From Simplicispira metamorpha (GTDB taxonomy: Bacteria > Pseudomonadota > Gammaproteobacteria > Burkholderiales > Burkholderiaceae_C): a stretch of DNA of 64,000 nucleotides. The notes under the pieces were generated by a model. The model made no database searches, had not been told where the DNA came from, and worked only from the letters and a program-made list of their open reading frames with translations. Location: positions 62,001-126,000 of the forward strand of contig NZ_SLXH01000006.1 in NCBI RefSeq assembly GCF_004341365.1, in the 5' to 3' direction. Below, one piece after another: positions 17,906 to 28,479 of the stretch. How positions within the stretch are numbered: the stretch's first letter is position 1; each line of letters starts with the position of its first letter. The translations under genes were made by a program, and so were the position numbers.

Positions 17906-18657
17906 GCCGCAATGGCTTCAGGAGGCAAAAGCGCGTTCCAGTATACGGGGTCAAATTGCCACCGCAGTGGTGGCTGGCTGCGCGTTTGCCGCACATGCTG
18001 CAAAAAGAGGTCGCGCGCAATTTCACGGGCGCCCAGAGACGCCAGATGCCGTGTGTTTTGCTGGCAATCGATGAGTGTGACGCCCTGCTGTCGGCACAGA
18101 CACACCAGCGCGGCCAGCGCAATCTTGGAAGCATCGGTCTGGTGCGCGAACATGGATTCGCCAAACACTGCCCGGCCTATTCCCACGCAATACAACCCGC
18201 CCACCAAACGGCCATCGATCCAGGTTTCCACGCTGTGGGCATGGCCTGCGGCATGGAATGCGGCGTAAGCCTGGATAACGCCGGGAACAATCCAGGTGCC
18301 GTCCTGGCCTGGGCGAGCGGTGTTGGCACAGGCACGCATCACCTCCTCAAAGGCACTGTCCACGCGGATTTCGCAACCACGCTGGGCGCGAAACTTCAGC
18401 AGCGTGCGGCGCAAAGAGCGGTGCAATCGAAACTCCTGAGGGCGCAGCACCATACGCGGGTCGGGGCTCCACCATAAAACCGGCTGGCCTGTGCCAAACC
18501 ACGGAAAAATCCCCTCGCTGTAGGCACGTTGCAGGTGTTCTGCATCCAGGTGATGGCCCGCTGCGAGCAGGCCCGGTGCGGGATCTTCCGGGCCCCAGGC
18601 CAATGTGGCGGATGGAAACGGGTCTTGGGGCTCCAGCCAGTGCAGGTGGGGGGGCAT
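17902..18657 (-). CDS. aat: Leucyl/phenylalanyl-tRNA-protein transferase
   Basis: 251 residues. The enzyme adds Leu or Phe from tRNA to N-terminal Lys or Arg, creating primary N-degrons. Family signatures: FPWF in [45 protein letters not shown]-like [16 protein letters not shown]. Note [10 protein letters not shown] carries Cys where many homologues have Gly. ATG 18657 is supported by alignment of the N-terminus ([15 protein letters not shown]). It is followed by bpt with a 4-base overlap. Confidence 0.95.
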   Translation of the reverse strand: MPPHLHWLEPQDPFPSATLAWGPEDPAPGLLAAGHHLDAEHLQRAYSEGIFPWFGTGQPVLWWSPDPRMVLRPQEFRLHRSLRRTLLKFRAQRGCEIRVDSAFEEVMRACANTARPGQDGTWIVPGVIQAYAAFHAAGHAHSVETWIDGRLVGGLYCVGIGRAVFGESMFAHQTDASKIALAALVCLCRQQGVTLIDCQQNTRHLASLGAREIARDLFLQHVRQTRSQPPLRWQFDPVYWNALLPPEAIAA

Positions 18658-18813
18658 TGATTTACCGGGTAGTCACAGCGCCTGCATTGTCTTTCAGAAC
18701 GTGTCTGCCGGGGTGCAGGCTTGTGGGGTGCGGCTTGGCGGCTCGTTGCGCTGGAGGGTAATTCCGTGCCTGTGCCCAAGGCGGGCACCCTAAAATCTGT
18801 TGCGACGCAATCA

Positions 18814-19380
18814 ATGAATGGGCCACTGCCCGAGGAGCCAGTAGTGCAAGACCCCCAAACGGTGCCCGTGACCAAAGCGGCGCAGCGTGTGATCAAGAAA
18901 TACCCCAACCGCCGCCTCTACGACACCGCGACATCGACGTACATCACCTTGTCCCAGGTCAAGCAACTGGTCATGGAGCGCCAGCCGCTGGTGGTACGCG
19001 ATGCCAAAACTGGCGAAGACATCACGCGCAGCATCTTGCTGCAAATCATTCTGGAAGAGGAGGCCGGCGGCGCGCCACTGTTCACCGAGGCGGTGCTGGC
19101 CAACATCATCCGCGCCTATGGCCACGCCATGCAGGGCTTCATGGGCAACTACCTGGAAAAAAACGTGCAGGTCTTCACCGACATGCAAACCAAGTTGGCT
19201 GAGCAATCGCAAACCATGACCCCCGAAATCTGGGCCCAGTTCATGAGCGCGCAGTCGCCCATGCTGCAAGGTCTGATGGGCAACTACGCCGAGCAGTCGC
19301 GCAGCATGGTGACCCAGATGCAGGAAAAAATGCAAAAGCAAACCGAGCAGATGCTGGGTGTGCTGGGCCTCAAGCGCTGA
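18814..19380 (+). CDS. phaR: Polyhydroxyalkanoate synthesis repressor
   Basis: 188 residues from ATG 18814. The PHB/PHA accumulation regulator DNA-binding domain is at the start ([39 protein letters not shown]), followed by the PHB_acc domain and an amphipathic Met/Gln-rich C-terminus likely to bind PHB granules. PhaR represses phasin and PHB genes and is released by binding nascent polymer. A GTG at 18844 with GAGGAG at 18831-18836 is a strong alternative start, giving 178 residues. phaC/phaA/phaB are not in the window. Confidence 0.93.
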   Translation: MNGPLPEEPVVQDPQTVPVTKAAQRVIKKYPNRRLYDTATSTYITLSQVKQLVMERQPLVVRDAKTGEDITRSILLQIILEEEAGGAPLFTEAVLANIIRAYGHAMQGFMGNYLEKNVQVFTDMQTKLAEQSQTMTPEIWAQFMSAQSPMLQGLMGNYAEQSRSMVTQMQEKMQKQTEQMLGVLGLKR

Positions 19381-19423
19381 CCCTGCGCGTGCCCCGGGGG
19401 GCCAATGCTGGGACAATACGCCC

Positions 19424-20815
19424 ATGATTGAAGCCCCCACTCCCACCAAAATACCCAAAATCGGGTTCGTGTCACTTGGATGCCCCAAGGCGCTCACCGA
19501 CTCCGAATTGATCCTCACGCAGCTCAGCGCCGAGGGTTACCAAACCTCCAAAACCTTTGACGGTGCCGATTTGGTCATCGTCAATACCTGCGGCTTCATC
19601 GACGACGCCGTGCGCGAAAGTCTGGACACCATCGGCGAGGCCCTGGCCGAAAATGGCAAGGTCATCGTCACCGGCTGCCTGGGCGCGCGCGCGGGCGAGG
19701 GCGGTGGCAATCTGGTGCGTGAGATGCACCCCAGCGTGCTTGCCGTCACCGGGCCGCACGCCACGCAAGAAGTGATGGACGCCGTCCACCAGAACCTGCC
19801 CAAGCCGCACGACCCCTTCATCGACCTGGTGCCCGGCAGCTTTGGCGTGGCCGGTATCAAGCTCACGCCCAAGCACTACGCCTACCTGAAAATCAGCGAG
19901 GGCTGCAACCACCGCTGCACCTTCTGCATCATCCCGTCCATGCGCGGCGACTTGGTATCGCGCCCGGTGGGTGATGTGCTCTCCGAGGCCAAGGCGCTGT
20001 TCGAGGGCGGCGTCAAAGAGCTGCTGGTGATCAGCCAGGACACCTCGGCCTATGGCGTGGACGTGAAGTACCGCACCGGCTTCTGGGACGGCAAACCCGT
20101 CAAGACGCGCATGCTTGAACTCGTGCAGACGCTGGGTGAAATCGCCGCACCCTACGGCGCTTGGGTGCGCCTGCACTACGTGTACCCGTACCCCAGTGTG
20201 GACGAGGTGATTCCGTTGATGGCCCAGGGCCTGGTGCTGCCCTACCTGGACGTGCCGTTCCAGCACAGCCACCCCGATGTGTTGAAGCGCATGAAGCGCC
20301 CGGCCAGCGGCGAAAAGAACCTGGAGCGCATCCAGCGCTGGCGCGAGGCCTGCCCCGACATCGTCATCCGCAGCACCTTCATCGCCGGTTTTCCGGGCGA
20401 GACGGAAGAAGAATTCCAGCACCTGCTCGACTTCCTGCGCGAGGCGCAAATCGACCGCGCAGGCTGCTTTGCCTACAGCGATGTCAACGGCGCCGCTGCC
20501 AACGAGCTGCCCGGCATGCTGCCCCTGGAAGTGCGTGAGGAGCGCCGCGCGCGCTTCATGGCCGTGGCCGAAGAGGTGTCGATTGCCAAGCTGCAACGCC
20601 GCGTGGGCGCCACCATGCAGGTGCTGATCGACTCGGCGCCCGGCCTGGGGCGCAAGGGCGGCGTGGGCCGCAGTTACGCCGATGCCCCCGAGATTGACGG
20701 TACCGTGCAACTGCTGCCACCCGAGAAAATCAGCAAGCAGCTCAAGGTGGGCGAGTTCACCCGGGCGCGCATCGTCGGCGTGCGCGGCCACGATCTGGTG
20801 GCGCAGCCCATTTGA
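19424..20815 (+). CDS. rimO: Ribosomal protein S12 Asp methylthiotransferase
   Basis: 463 residues. N-terminal UPF0004 domain ([16 protein letters not shown]), radical SAM domain with CxxxCxxC as CNHRCTFC, and C-terminal TRAM domain. It methylthiolates Asp of ribosomal protein S12 (Asp89 in E. coli) using two iron-sulphur clusters. ATG 19424 ([12 protein letters not shown]) was preferred to a longer frame overlapping phaR. Confidence 0.97.
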   Translation: MIEAPTPTKIPKIGFVSLGCPKALTDSELILTQLSAEGYQTSKTFDGADLVIVNTCGFIDDAVRESLDTIGEALAENGKVIVTGCLGARAGEGGGNLVREMHPSVLAVTGPHATQEVMDAVHQNLPKPHDPFIDLVPGSFGVAGIKLTPKHYAYLKISEGCNHRCTFCIIPSMRGDLVSRPVGDVLSEAKALFEGGVKELLVISQDTSAYGVDVKYRTGFWDGKPVKTRMLELVQTLGEIAAPYGAWVRLHYVYPYPSVDEVIPLMAQGLVLPYLDVPFQHSHPDVLKRMKRPASGEKNLERIQRWREACPDIVIRSTFIAGFPGETEEEFQHLLDFLREAQIDRAGCFAYSDVNGAAANELPGMLPLEVREERRARFMAVAEEVSIAKLQRRVGATMQVLIDSAPGLGRKGGVGRSYADAPEIDGTVQLLPPEKISKQLKVGEFTRARIVGVRGHDLVAQPI

Positions 20816-20839
20816 GGCGCGCTCGGTGCTTCAGGTGCT

Positions 20840-20882
20840 TCAAAAAAGTGAGCTGCTTGCGCACATGCGGCGCAGTTTTTAC
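20840..20882. repeat. Dispersed repeat, copy 5a (degenerate, inverted relative to 5b)
   Basis: AAAAAAGTGAGCTGCTTGCG then GGCGCAG and a T-run: a reverse-oriented degenerate copy in the rimO-efp spacer. Confidence 0.5.
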
Positions 20883-20895
20883 AGTGTTTTGATAC

Positions 20896-20939
20896 TGAAA
20901 ACCTTTCGCAGTCAGCGCGAGCAGCTATCTTTTTGATAC
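20896..20939. repeat. Dispersed repeat, copy 5b
   Basis: AAAACCTTTCGCAG, AGCGCGAGCAGCTATC and TTTTTGATAC: a forward-oriented copy with the conserved AGCAGCTATC core. Together with 5a it makes an inverted pair. Confidence 0.65.
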
Positions 20940-20983
20940 CGACCGCCGAGAGCACCGTGCGATACAACGGGCGCCGCGCCCAC

Positions 20984-21013
20984 AAAAAAAGGCTTCCCTG
21001 GGGAAGCCTTTTT
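20984..21013. terminator. Bidirectional terminator between rimO and efp
   Basis: AAAAAGGCTTCCC-TG-GGGAAGCCTTTTT, a long GC stem with A and T flanks between convergent genes. Confidence 0.9.
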
Positions 21014-21059
21014 GCTGGGGGTGTCTGCACCGCAGCCAGCGGCACGCGGCCCGTGGGCA

Positions 21060-21614
21060 TTACACGCGCTTGCGGTATTCGCCGGTGCGGGTGTCGATTT
21101 CGATCTTGTCGCCTTGGCTGACGAACAGGGGCACGGGCACTTCAAAGCCGGTAGCGATCTTGGCGGGCTTGAGCACCTTGCCGGACGTGTCGCCCTTGAC
21201 GGCGGGCTCAGTCCAGGTGATTTCGCGCTCCACGCTGGTGGGCAGTTCGACCGAGATGGCCTTGCCGTCGTAGAACACCACTTCCACGGTCATGCCGTCT
21301 TCGAGGTAGTTCAGCGAGTCGCCCATGTTTTCGGCTTCGACTTCGTACTGGTTGTACTCCGTGTCCATGCAGACATACATCGGGTCGGCAAAGTAAGAGT
21401 AGGTGCACTCTTTCTTGTCGAGGATCACGTTGTCGATCTTGTCGTCGGCCTTGAACACGACTTCGGTGCCGAAGTTGCCGATCAGGCTTTTCAGCTTCAT
21501 GCGCACGGTGGCGGCGCCGCGGCCACCACGGGCGTATTCGGTCTTCAGGACGACCATGGGGTCTTTGCCGTGCATGATGACGTTGCCGGCGCGGATTTCT
21601 TGAGCGATTTTCAT
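21060..21614 (-). CDS. efp: Elongation factor P (arginine-32 type)
   Basis: 184 residues with the three beta-barrel domains of EF-P. It binds stalled ribosomes at the E site and promotes peptide bonds within proline runs. Position 32 at the tip of domain I is Arg (YARGGRGAA), not Lys, which is the subfamily rhamnosylated by EarP rather than lysylated by EpmA; earP is the neighbouring gene. The C-terminal signature [17 protein letters not shown] is intact. ATG 21614 was chosen; the longer frame is not family-like. Confidence 0.97.
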   Translation of the reverse strand: MKIAQEIRAGNVIMHGKDPMVVLKTEYARGGRGAATVRMKLKSLIGNFGTEVVFKADDKIDNVILDKKECTYSYFADPMYVCMDTEYNQYEVEAENMGDSLNYLEDGMTVEVVFYDGKAISVELPTSVEREITWTEPAVKGDTSGKVLKPAKIATGFEVPVPLFVSQGDKIEIDTRTGEYRKRV

Positions 21615-21753
21615 AGCATTTGCTGGGGGTTGGGCCGCTCTATGCGAGGGCGGGACGCCGGTGGGCGACCTGTGCCGGTGCATGTTCCGCGGCAGGGATG
21701 CGCGCTGCCGGTGCAAACATTGCAATCGGCGCTTTTGCGCAAAGCCCGCCATT

Positions 21754-22950
21754 TTAGCGTTTCTGCTCGCACCACCCCATGAGCTGGCTGACCAAATCGC
21801 TTTGCGCCAGCAGCCGGGTGCGTGCCGCCTGTATGCAAACGGCCCATTCGTGCAGCGTGGCGTCGTCCAGCGATGGCAGTGGCAGGGCTTCTATGCCGTT
21901 CCAGGCGGCGTGGAACTGGCGCAGCGAGGGCGGTGCCTGCAACCAGTCGAGAAACGCTTGCAGCTTGTCGTGGTGGGCGTTGTCGTCTTGCGGGTAAATC
22001 TGCCAGACCAGCGCTTGCCCGGCCCACAGTGCGCGCACGAGCGAGTCCTCGCCGCGCACCAGGTTCAGGTCGCAGGCCCAGAGCATCTCGTCGAATGCGC
22101 TGTGTGGCACGGGTGGTAGATATGAAATTGATAGCTGGTTGCGCTTGTCTGGCGGGGCCTGGAGGCTGTTTTGGTGCTTTATTTGCGCTAACGCGGCTTG
22201 CGTGGCTGCTGTGGCCCGACCGGGCGTGACCAGCAGGCGGGTGGGGTGGTCGGCCTGTGCGCATTGGGCCAGCAGCGCGGGCAGGGCCGGTGGCTCGTAG
22301 CAGAACAGCGAAATCCAGCGCCCATGCGCTGGCGCTGGGTTGGCCGCTGTGCTGCATTCGGCCACATGCGCGTGGCGCCAGGCGCTGCGGTCAAACTGCG
22401 CCTGGCGCGCCAGCAGATCGGTCTCGCGCAACAGGCCGCCCGTGGCCGGGGTGAAGCCGGGGTAGAAAAACCACTTCGTCCAGCCCGCCGCCGGGCCGTG
22501 CAGCACGGGCGAGGGCAGGGCATGGCAGCGCTCGACATACGATTCGGCGGACAGGTATTCCAGGTTGATCCATACAGGTTTTTGGCCTCTGACGCCCGCC
22601 TGTATTGCGCAAGCAGCTATGAAATCAGGAGTAATTTCGCAGCCAAAGGCTTCGACCAGCACGTCGGTGGGTGCATCGTGCGCTGCCAGAGCGCCGCCCC
22701 AGGCGCGCACCTGCACGCCCGGGCAGCCTTGCGGCGCCATCCAGTGCAGTGCAGAGGCGTCGTCAGTCCACAGGCGCACCTGCTGGCCGCGCTGGGCCAA
22801 GTCCTGTGCCAGGCGCCAGCACACGCCGATGTCGCCATAGTTGTCGATCACGCGGCAAAAAATGTCCCATTGGCGGGGCGGAATCGGGGTGGGTGCGCTG
22901 GCGCTGGCAATAGCCAAAGGTGTGGAAGGTGCAGTGGGTACAGTGCTCAT
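21754..22950 (-). CDS. earP: EF-P arginine-32 rhamnosyltransferase
   Basis: A 398-residue GT-B fold inverting glycosyltransferase that adds rhamnose from dTDP-L-rhamnose to Arg32 of EF-P. Characteristic parts: [20 protein letters not shown] with the catalytic Asp (about D40), [10 protein letters not shown], and [21 protein letters not shown] for nucleotide-sugar binding. It is 140 bp upstream of efp on the same strand. Two copies of the dispersed repeat lie inside the frame (residues about 108-124 and 259-277) and add non-family segments without a frameshift. ATG 22950 was chosen; ATG 22965 is possible. Confidence 0.93.
   Translation of the reverse strand: MSTVPTAPSTPLAIASASAPTPIPPRQWDIFCRVIDNYGDIGVCWRLAQDLAQRGQQVRLWTDDASALHWMAPQGCPGVQVRAWGGALAAHDAPTDVLVEAFGCEITPDFIAACAIQAGVRGQKPVWINLEYLSAESYVERCHALPSPVLHGPAAGWTKWFFYPGFTPATGGLLRETDLLARQAQFDRSAWRHAHVAECSTAANPAPAHGRWISLFCYEPPALPALLAQCAQADHPTRLLVTPGRATAATQAALAQIKHQNSLQAPPDKRNQLSISYLPPVPHSAFDEMLWACDLNLVRGEDSLVRALWAGQALVWQIYPQDDNAHHDKLQAFLDWLQAPPSLRQFHAAWNGIEALPLPSLDDATLHEWAVCIQAARTRLLAQSDLVSQLMGWCEQKR
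22121..22174. repeat. Dispersed repeat, copy 6 (inside earP)
   Basis: TATGAAATTGATAGCTGGTT then GCGCTTGTCTGGCGG and GGCCTGGAGGC-TGTTTTGG: reverse-oriented on the plus strand. Read in the earP frame as a short insertion around [18 protein letters not shown]. Confidence 0.75.
22579..22628. repeat. Dispersed repeat, copy 7 (inside earP)
   Basis: TTTTTGGCCTCTGACGCCCG, TTGCGCAAGCAGCTATGAAA: forward-oriented. Read in the earP frame as [19 protein letters not shown]. Confidence 0.75.
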
Positions 22951-23043
22951 GCGCGGATTGTCCATGCCGCTGCCGTGTCGATGCGCCACCCCGCTGCCGG
23001 GGCACTGGCACGGTGCAGGCGCGCAAATTTGCACAATAGCGCC

Positions 23044-25161
23044 ATGTCTGAATCGCACTCTGAAGAATTGCTCGCCCAAGTGGCTGCGTTGCCCGCGCTG
23101 CCCGGCGTTTACCGCTACTTTGACGCCCAGGGCGCGCTGTTGTACGTGGGCAAGGCGCTGCACCTCAAGCGGCGCGTGTCCAGTTACTTCCAGAAAAACC
23201 ACGGCGGCACCCGCATTGGCCACATGGTCAGCAAAATCGCCCGGCTGGAGACCACGGTGGTGCGATCAGAGGCCGAGGCGCTGCTGCTGGAGAACAACCT
23301 CATCAAGTCGTTGCAGCCCAAATACAACATCCTGTTCCGCGACGACAAGAGCTATCCCTACCTGAAAATCACCGGCTTGGCCGCCCAGGATGGCACCAGT
23401 AGCGTGCCCACGCAGGCCTTTGCCCGCATCGCCTACTACCGGGGCGCAGTGGACAAACACCACCGCTACTTCGGCCCTTACCCCAACGGCTGGGCGGTGA
23501 AAGAGACGATTTTGCTTCTGCAAAAAGTGTTTCGCCTGCGTACCTGCGAAGACACGGTGTTTGCCAACCGCACACGGCCCTGCCTGCTCTACCAGATCAA
23601 GCGCTGCACGGCGCCTTGTGTGGGGCTGATTTCCGGGCCCGCCTATGCGCAGGATGTGGCGCACGCGCAGGCCCTGCTGCGCGGCGAAACCCAAGACCTG
23701 CTCAAAGAGCTGGAGGCGCGGATGATGGCGCACTCCGAGCGGCTGGAGTTTGAGCAGGCGGCCGAGCTGCGCAACCAGATCACGGCGCTGGCGCGTGTGC
23801 TGCACCAGCAATCGATAGAAACGGTGTCGGACAAGGATGTGGACATCCTGGCCGTCAAGGTGCAGGGCGGACGCGCCTGCGTCAACCTGGCCATGGTGCG
23901 CGGCGGGCGCCATTTGGGCGACCGGGCGTACTTCCCGGTACACATCGAAGACGCCCAGGCCCTGTTTCAGCCCGAGGCCGACGGCGCGGAGGCGGGGCAG
24001 GGCGATGCTTCGGACGCGGGTCCGGGCCACAGTGAGGGGCAAAACCAAGGCGAGGGCCAGGGCTACGGTGACAGCGAAAGTGAAGGTGCTGAGGGGCTTG
24101 ACCGCGCAGGCCACCCGGCGCTGCCCGCCCCGGCCATAGAAGCCCGGGTGCTGGAGGCCTTTATCGCCCAGCACTATTTGGGCGTGCCAGTGCCGCCCGT
24201 GCTGGTGGCCAGCGCGCCCGTCAGCAAAGCCTTGCTGGACGCACTGAGTGCGCAACAGGGCGTGCGCATTAACCTGGTGCAGCAGCCGCGCGAACAGCGC
24301 CGCGCCTGGCTGGAGATGGCGCAAAAAAACGCCGATTTGCAACTGGCCCGCCTGCTGGCCGAGGAGGGTTCCCAGCAGGCGCGTACCCGTGCGCTGGCAC
24401 AGGCGCTGGATTTACCGCAAGACGACCTCGACAGCCTGAGCATCGAGTGCTTCGACATCTCGCACACGGCGGGCGAGGCCACGCAGGCCTCGTGCGTGGT
24501 GTTCCACCACCACAAAATGCAGGCCAGCGAATACCGCCGTTTCAACATCGACGGCATTACCGGCGGCGATGATTACGCTGCCATGCGCCAGGTGCTACAG
24601 CGCCGCTACAGCAAGGTGGCCGAGGCCCAGCGCGAGGCCGGTGGTATCGATTTTGGCGCCGCTGCGCCCGATGCAGCGGGCGCCGCGTCTGCATCGCCCA
24701 AAGGCCAAGCGCGCTTGCCCGATCTGGTGCTGGTCGATGGCGGTGTTGGCCAGGTGGCCGTGGCGCGCGAGGTGTTCGTGCAGCTGGGGCTGGATGTATC
24801 GCGCATCGTGGGCGTGGAAAAAGGCGAAGGCCGCAAAGTAGGGCTGGAGGAGCTGGTCTTTGCCGATGGGCGCGAAAAGGTCTATCTGGGCGCAGACAGT
24901 GCCGCGCTGATGCTGGTGGCGCAGATTCGCGACGAGGCGCACCGCTTTGCCATCACCGGCATGCGCGCAGCACGCGCCAAGGTGCGCGTGGGCGGTGGGC
25001 AGCTGCAAGAGATTGCGGGCATTGGCCCCAAAAAGCGTGCCCGCCTGTTGCAGCGCTTTGGCGGGGTGCGCGGCGTGGCAGCGGCCAGCGTGGAGGATTT
25101 GATGACGGTGGAAGGCATATCGCACGCCTTGGCGCAAGAGGTTTACCGCGCCTTGCGCTGA
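23044..25161 (+). CDS. uvrC: Excinuclease ABC subunit C
   Basis: 705 residues, about 95 longer than E. coli UvrC. The N-terminal GIY-YIG domain ([20 protein letters not shown]), UvrB-interacting UVR motif ([20 protein letters not shown]), RNase H-like endonuclease domain ([21 protein letters not shown]) and C-terminal helix-hairpin-helix ([18 protein letters not shown]) are all present. It makes the dual incisions in nucleotide excision repair. The extra length comes mainly from a Gly/Glu/Ser/Gln-rich insert at about residues 311-362 and an Ala-rich insert near 530-555. ATG 23044 fits the family; the same frame stays open for over 800 bp upstream. Confidence 0.97.
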   Translation: MSESHSEELLAQVAALPALPGVYRYFDAQGALLYVGKALHLKRRVSSYFQKNHGGTRIGHMVSKIARLETTVVRSEAEALLLENNLIKSLQPKYNILFRDDKSYPYLKITGLAAQDGTSSVPTQAFARIAYYRGAVDKHHRYFGPYPNGWAVKETILLLQKVFRLRTCEDTVFANRTRPCLLYQIKRCTAPCVGLISGPAYAQDVAHAQALLRGETQDLLKELEARMMAHSERLEFEQAAELRNQITALARVLHQQSIETVSDKDVDILAVKVQGGRACVNLAMVRGGRHLGDRAYFPVHIEDAQALFQPEADGAEAGQGDASDAGPGHSEGQNQGEGQGYGDSESEGAEGLDRAGHPALPAPAIEARVLEAFIAQHYLGVPVPPVLVASAPVSKALLDALSAQQGVRINLVQQPREQRRAWLEMAQKNADLQLARLLAEEGSQQARTRALAQALDLPQDDLDSLSIECFDISHTAGEATQASCVVFHHHKMQASEYRRFNIDGITGGDDYAAMRQVLQRRYSKVAEAQREAGGIDFGAAAPDAAGAASASPKGQARLPDLVLVDGGVGQVAVAREVFVQLGLDVSRIVGVEKGEGRKVGLEELVFADGREKVYLGADSAALMLVAQIRDEAHRFAITGMRAARAKVRVGGGQLQEIAGIGPKKRARLLQRFGGVRGVAAASVEDLMTVEGISHALAQEVYRALR

Positions 25162-25215
25162 GCGCTGGCAGCGTGCAAGCCTTTCAAGCGCGTTGGCCGT
25201 GACACAATCGCGGCC

Positions 25216-25782
25216 ATGTTCTGGACTATCCCCACCATCATGACCTGGACGCGCATCGTCGCGATACCTTTGATCGTGGGGGTGTTTTATGCGCCCCTCG
25301 ATCCGGCCACGCGCAACCTGGTAGCCACGGTGATGTTCGTCGTCTTTGCCGCCACCGACTGGCTCGACGGTTATCTGGCGCGCAAGCTCAACCAGACATC
25401 ATCGTTTGGCGCTTTTCTGGACCCGGTGGCCGACAAGTTTCTGGTGTGCGCTTCGCTGTTGGTACTGGTGCATTTGCAGCGTGCCGATGTGTTTGTGGCG
25501 CTCATCATCATTGGCCGCGAAATCGCCATTTCAGCACTGCGCGAATGGATGGCACAGATTGGCGCAGCCAAAAGCGTGGCCGTCCATATGCTAGGCAAGC
25601 TCAAGACGGTGGTGCAGATGGTGGCCATTCCCTTCTTGCTGTATGACGGGCGCTTGTTTGGCGCCGTGGACACAGGCGTCTGGGGTACTTGGCTGATCTG
25701 GATTGCAGCGGTGCTGACGGTGTGGTCGATGGTGTATTACTTGCAAAAAGCCGTTCCTGAAATCCGTGCCCGTGTGCAGTAA
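25216..25782 (+). CDS. pgsA: CDP-diacylglycerol-glycerol-3-phosphate 3-phosphatidyltransferase
   Basis: A 188-residue membrane enzyme making phosphatidylglycerophosphate, the committed step to phosphatidylglycerol and cardiolipin. The CDP-alcohol transferase motif reads DWLDGYLARKLNQTSSFGAF followed by LDPVADK. About five hydrophobic helices. It follows uvrC by 54 bp, the conserved uvrC-pgsA order of many proteobacteria. Confidence 0.96.
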   Translation: MFWTIPTIMTWTRIVAIPLIVGVFYAPLDPATRNLVATVMFVVFAATDWLDGYLARKLNQTSSFGAFLDPVADKFLVCASLLVLVHLQRADVFVALIIIGREIAISALREWMAQIGAAKSVAVHMLGKLKTVVQMVAIPFLLYDGRLFGAVDTGVWGTWLIWIAAVLTVWSMVYYLQKAVPEIRARVQ

Positions 25783-26084
25783 GGGTGTGACCGCACAGCC
25801 GAGACGTGCTGGCTCAGTGAAGGGATCGCATGGGCCTATAGACAAAAAACCGGGGCAAGTCCGGCAGCAGAGGCAATTGCGACTAGAATCGCGGCCAACG
25901 CCACTGCAAAGTGGCGTACTGTATTGACACCTGAATGTCGATGGCTTTTGTTTGAAACGGCAAGTTTTCTGCCCTTATCGCCCGCTTTTTCCTGCATGCC
26001 CGGCGCATGCCCGCTCAAGCCATTAGTGCGTGAAAATCAGACAGCCCGGAGACATTCATTCACGCTTATACCAAGAGGCTGCTT
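25783..26084. other. Intergenic region upstream of hupB
   Basis: 302 bp without a gene I can support. A TAGAAT element (25884-25889) may be a -10. A perfect dyad CGCCACT-GCAA-AGTGGCG (25899-25916) without a T-run lies just after, in what would be the hupB leader. AAGAGG (26072-26077) is the hupB Shine-Dalgarno. Confidence 0.5.
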
Positions 26085-26357
26085 GTGAACAAAACCGAAT
26101 TGATTGAGCATATAGCGAACAACGCTGACATCTCCAAGGCAGCAGCTGCGCGCGCGCTGGAGTCCACGATTGATGCAGTCAAGAAAACCTTGAAAAAAGG
26201 CGGTACAGTATCGCTGGTTGGTTTTGGCACGTTTGCAGTGGGCAAACGGGCAGCACGCACAGGCCGTAATCCACGCACCGGTGCAGCGATTAACATCAAG
26301 GCTGCTAAAGTACCGAAGTTTCGTCCGGGAAAAGCATTGAAAGATGCGTTAAACTAA
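26085..26357 (+). CDS. hupB: DNA-binding protein HU
   Basis: 90 residues, the standard HU length, beginning at GTG 26085 ([20 protein letters not shown]) with AAGAGG nine bases upstream. The DNA-binding arm signature [20 protein letters not shown] is present. HU is a nucleoid-organising dimer. It is followed 15 bp later by tRNA-Val and then a shared terminator, so the tRNA may be cotranscribed. Confidence 0.97.
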   Translation: MNKTELIEHIANNADISKAAAARALESTIDAVKKTLKKGGTVSLVGFGTFAVGKRAARTGRNPRTGAAINIKAAKVPKFRPGKALKDALN

Positions 26358-26372
26358 TACTTGATTCAGGTG

Positions 26373-26448
26373 GGGTGCTTAGCTCAGTTGGTAGAGCGGC
26401 GCCCTTACAAGGCGTAGGTCAGCGGTTCGACCCCGTTAGCACCCACCA
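26373..26448 (+). tRNA. tRNA-Val (anticodon TAC)
   Basis: Cloverleaf of 76 nt with encoded CCA. Acceptor GGGTGCT pairs with AGCACCC; D-arm AGCTCAGTTGGTAGAGC; anticodon loop CTTACAA on stem GCGCC/GGCGT; T-loop GTTCGAC. Anticodon TAC reads GTA/GTG valine codons. Confidence 0.97.
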
Positions 26449-26458
26449 CCACCGAAAC

Positions 26459-26490
26459 AAAGGCGAACGAAAGTTCGCCTTTTGTTTTTT
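26459..26490 (+). terminator. Intrinsic terminator after hupB/tRNA-Val
   Basis: AAAGGCGAAC-GAAA-GTTCGCCTTT then TGTTTTTT: a perfect 10-bp stem with a GNRA tetraloop. It lies only 18 bp before the ppiD start. Confidence 0.92.
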
Positions 26491-26508
26491 GTCATTGAAA
26501 GATTGACT

Positions 26509-28434
26509 ATGTTTGAATCTATCCGCAAGCATTCCAAGATCGCGATGTTCTTGCTGTTCTTGCTGATCATTCCGTCGTTCGTGCTCGTGGGCATTGATTC
26601 CAGTTATTTCTCTGCCGGTAGCCCAGTGGTGGCTCGGGTGGATGGCCAAGACATTACCCAGGAAGAATGGGACAACGCCCATCGCCAAGAGTCTGATCGC
26701 ATTCGTGCACAGCGACCTGGCGTGGACGCAGCGCTTCTGGACTCCGCACAAGCGCGCTATGCCACGCTGGAGCGTATGGTGCGTGATCGTGTGCTGCAAG
26801 CCGCAGTGAAAGAATTTCGGATCACCACCAGCGATGCTGAGTTGGCACGTGCTTTGAACGAAATTCCACAAATTGCTGCACTTCGCCGTGCCGACGGCAC
26901 ACTGGATGTTGAGGCCTACAAGGCCTTGGTCGGTTCCCAAGGGATGACGCCGGAAAGCTTTGAGGCCTCCATGCGCAGAGACCTGGCGGTCAACCAGGTT
27001 TTGGGCAACATCGCGGAAACTGCTTTTGCCAGCAAGGCACAAGCGAACATAGCGCTGGATGCACTGTTCCAGCGCCGTGAGATTCAAACGGTCAAAATCA
27101 ATCCGGCCGATTACGCTAGCAAGGTGCAGCCCACCGACGAGCAGCTGCAGACTTATTACAAAGCGCATCCAGCACTGTTCCAGCAGGCAGAGCAGGCCAC
27201 GATCGAGTACGTGGTGCTTGATCTGGACAGAGTGCGTGCAGGCATTTCGCTCAATGAAGACGACTTGCGCACCTACTACAAAGAGAATGTCTCTCGCTTG
27301 GCTGGCAAGGAAGAGCGTCGTGCCAGCCATATCCTGATTGCCTCTCCCAAAGATGCACCTGCTGCAGACCGCGAGAAAGCCAAAGCGCAGGCGGCGCAAT
27401 TGCTGGAGCAGGTGCGCAAGAGCCCAGGAAGTTTTGCGGATGTGGCGAAAAAGTCTTCCCAAGATCCCGGGTCTGCGGTGCAGGGCGGGGATTTGGGGTT
27501 TTTTGCGCGTGGGGCTATGGTCAAGCCTTTTGAGGAGGCTGCCTTTGCCTTGAAAAAAGGTGAAATCAGCGATGTCGTCGAGAGTGATTTTGGCTATCAC
27601 ATCATTCTGCTGACTGACACCAAAACGCCGCGTCAACCAAGTTTTGATGAATTGCGTGTTTCCTTGGAGGCGCAGTTGCGCCAGGAGCAGGCACAACGTA
27701 AGTTTGCCGAGGTGGCCGAAGCGTTCGCCAATGGGGTGTATGAACAATCCGATAGTTTGCAGCCTGTTGCAGAAAAGCTGAAACTGAAGCTCCAGTCTGC
27801 TAGCAATGTCACTAGAGTGCCTGCATCTGGTGTATCTGGTGCATTGGCCAACAGCAAGTTTTTGCAAGCCCTTTTCTCTGCGGAGTCTCTGGAGCAAAAA
27901 CGCAATACCGAGGCAGTAGAAGTCGGTACCAGCCAGCTTGCGGCAGGCCGTGTTGTGCAATACACACCAGCACTTACTTTGGCATTTGATGCAGTGCGCA
28001 CCCAAGTGCACAAGCTTTACGTGCAAGAGAAGTCTGCCGAGTTGGCTCGCCTTGATGGGGAGGCCAAACTCGCTGCCTGGAAAGCCAACCCAGATGCAGC
28101 AAAAGGCTTGTCTTCTCCTATTGTGGTTGCCCGTGATCAGCTGCAGGGGCAGCCATCTGCCTTGGTTGATGCGGTATTGGCTGCCAGTGCAGACGTATTT
28201 CCGGCTTGGGTGGGCGTTGATCTGGGGGCAGGTGGCTATATCGTATCGCGCGTCAACCGTTTGGTGCCTGCGCCGGCTGTGGATGAGCAATTGATGGCGC
28301 AGCGCCAACGTCAATATGTGCAATGGCTGGCGGATGCTGAAGTTTGGGCCTACTATGAGTCGCTGAAAAGCCATTTCAAGGCTCAGATCAAGGTGCCAAA
28401 GCCTTCAAACGAAAAAATGTCGGCAGAAAATTAA
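26509..28434 (+). CDS. ppiD: Periplasmic peptidyl-prolyl isomerase/chaperone
   Basis: 641 residues, the family's usual length. An N-terminal membrane anchor (about 12-34) precedes a SurA-like chaperone region and one parvulin domain at about 265-365 ([64 protein letters not shown]). PpiD sits at the SecYEG exit and assists newly exported proteins. ATG 26509 ([16 protein letters not shown]) gives the typical N-terminus; an in-frame start 27 bp earlier is inside the upstream terminator. Confidence 0.96.
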   Translation: MFESIRKHSKIAMFLLFLLIIPSFVLVGIDSSYFSAGSPVVARVDGQDITQEEWDNAHRQESDRIRAQRPGVDAALLDSAQARYATLERMVRDRVLQAAVKEFRITTSDAELARALNEIPQIAALRRADGTLDVEAYKALVGSQGMTPESFEASMRRDLAVNQVLGNIAETAFASKAQANIALDALFQRREIQTVKINPADYASKVQPTDEQLQTYYKAHPALFQQAEQATIEYVVLDLDRVRAGISLNEDDLRTYYKENVSRLAGKEERRASHILIASPKDAPAADREKAKAQAAQLLEQVRKSPGSFADVAKKSSQDPGSAVQGGDLGFFARGAMVKPFEEAAFALKKGEISDVVESDFGYHIILLTDTKTPRQPSFDELRVSLEAQLRQEQAQRKFAEVAEAFANGVYEQSDSLQPVAEKLKLKLQSASNVTRVPASGVSGALANSKFLQALFSAESLEQKRNTEAVEVGTSQLAAGRVVQYTPALTLAFDAVRTQVHKLYVQEKSAELARLDGEAKLAAWKANPDAAKGLSSPIVVARDQLQGQPSALVDAVLAASADVFPAWVGVDLGAGGYIVSRVNRLVPAPAVDEQLMAQRQRQYVQWLADAEVWAYYESLKSHFKAQIKVPKPSNEKMSAEN

Positions 28435-28463
28435 TTTTTTCTTCTAAAGAAGGTTTTTTGACA

Positions 28464-28469
28464 TATAAT
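28464..28469 (+). promoter_or_regulatory. -10 box of tRNA-His
   Basis: Exact TATAAT eleven bases before the first base of tRNA-His. The adjacent TTGACA (28458-28463) is directly joined to it and cannot be its -35. Confidence 0.6.
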
Positions 28470-28479
28470 TTATGTCTAC

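Noticed and set aside
25836-26018. 60-codon minus-strand frame with a hydrophobic C-terminus upstream of hupB
   Set aside because: No convincing ribosome binding site or family; the hydrophobic end may be chance.
26419-28374. 651-codon antisense frame opposite ppiD
   Set aside because: Same shadow effect; it also runs through the tRNA-Val and terminator, and ppiD has clear parvulin motifs.
28458-28469. TTGACA directly joined to TATAAT before tRNA-His
   Set aside because: No spacer, so the hexamers cannot be one promoter; only the TATAAT is kept as a -10.
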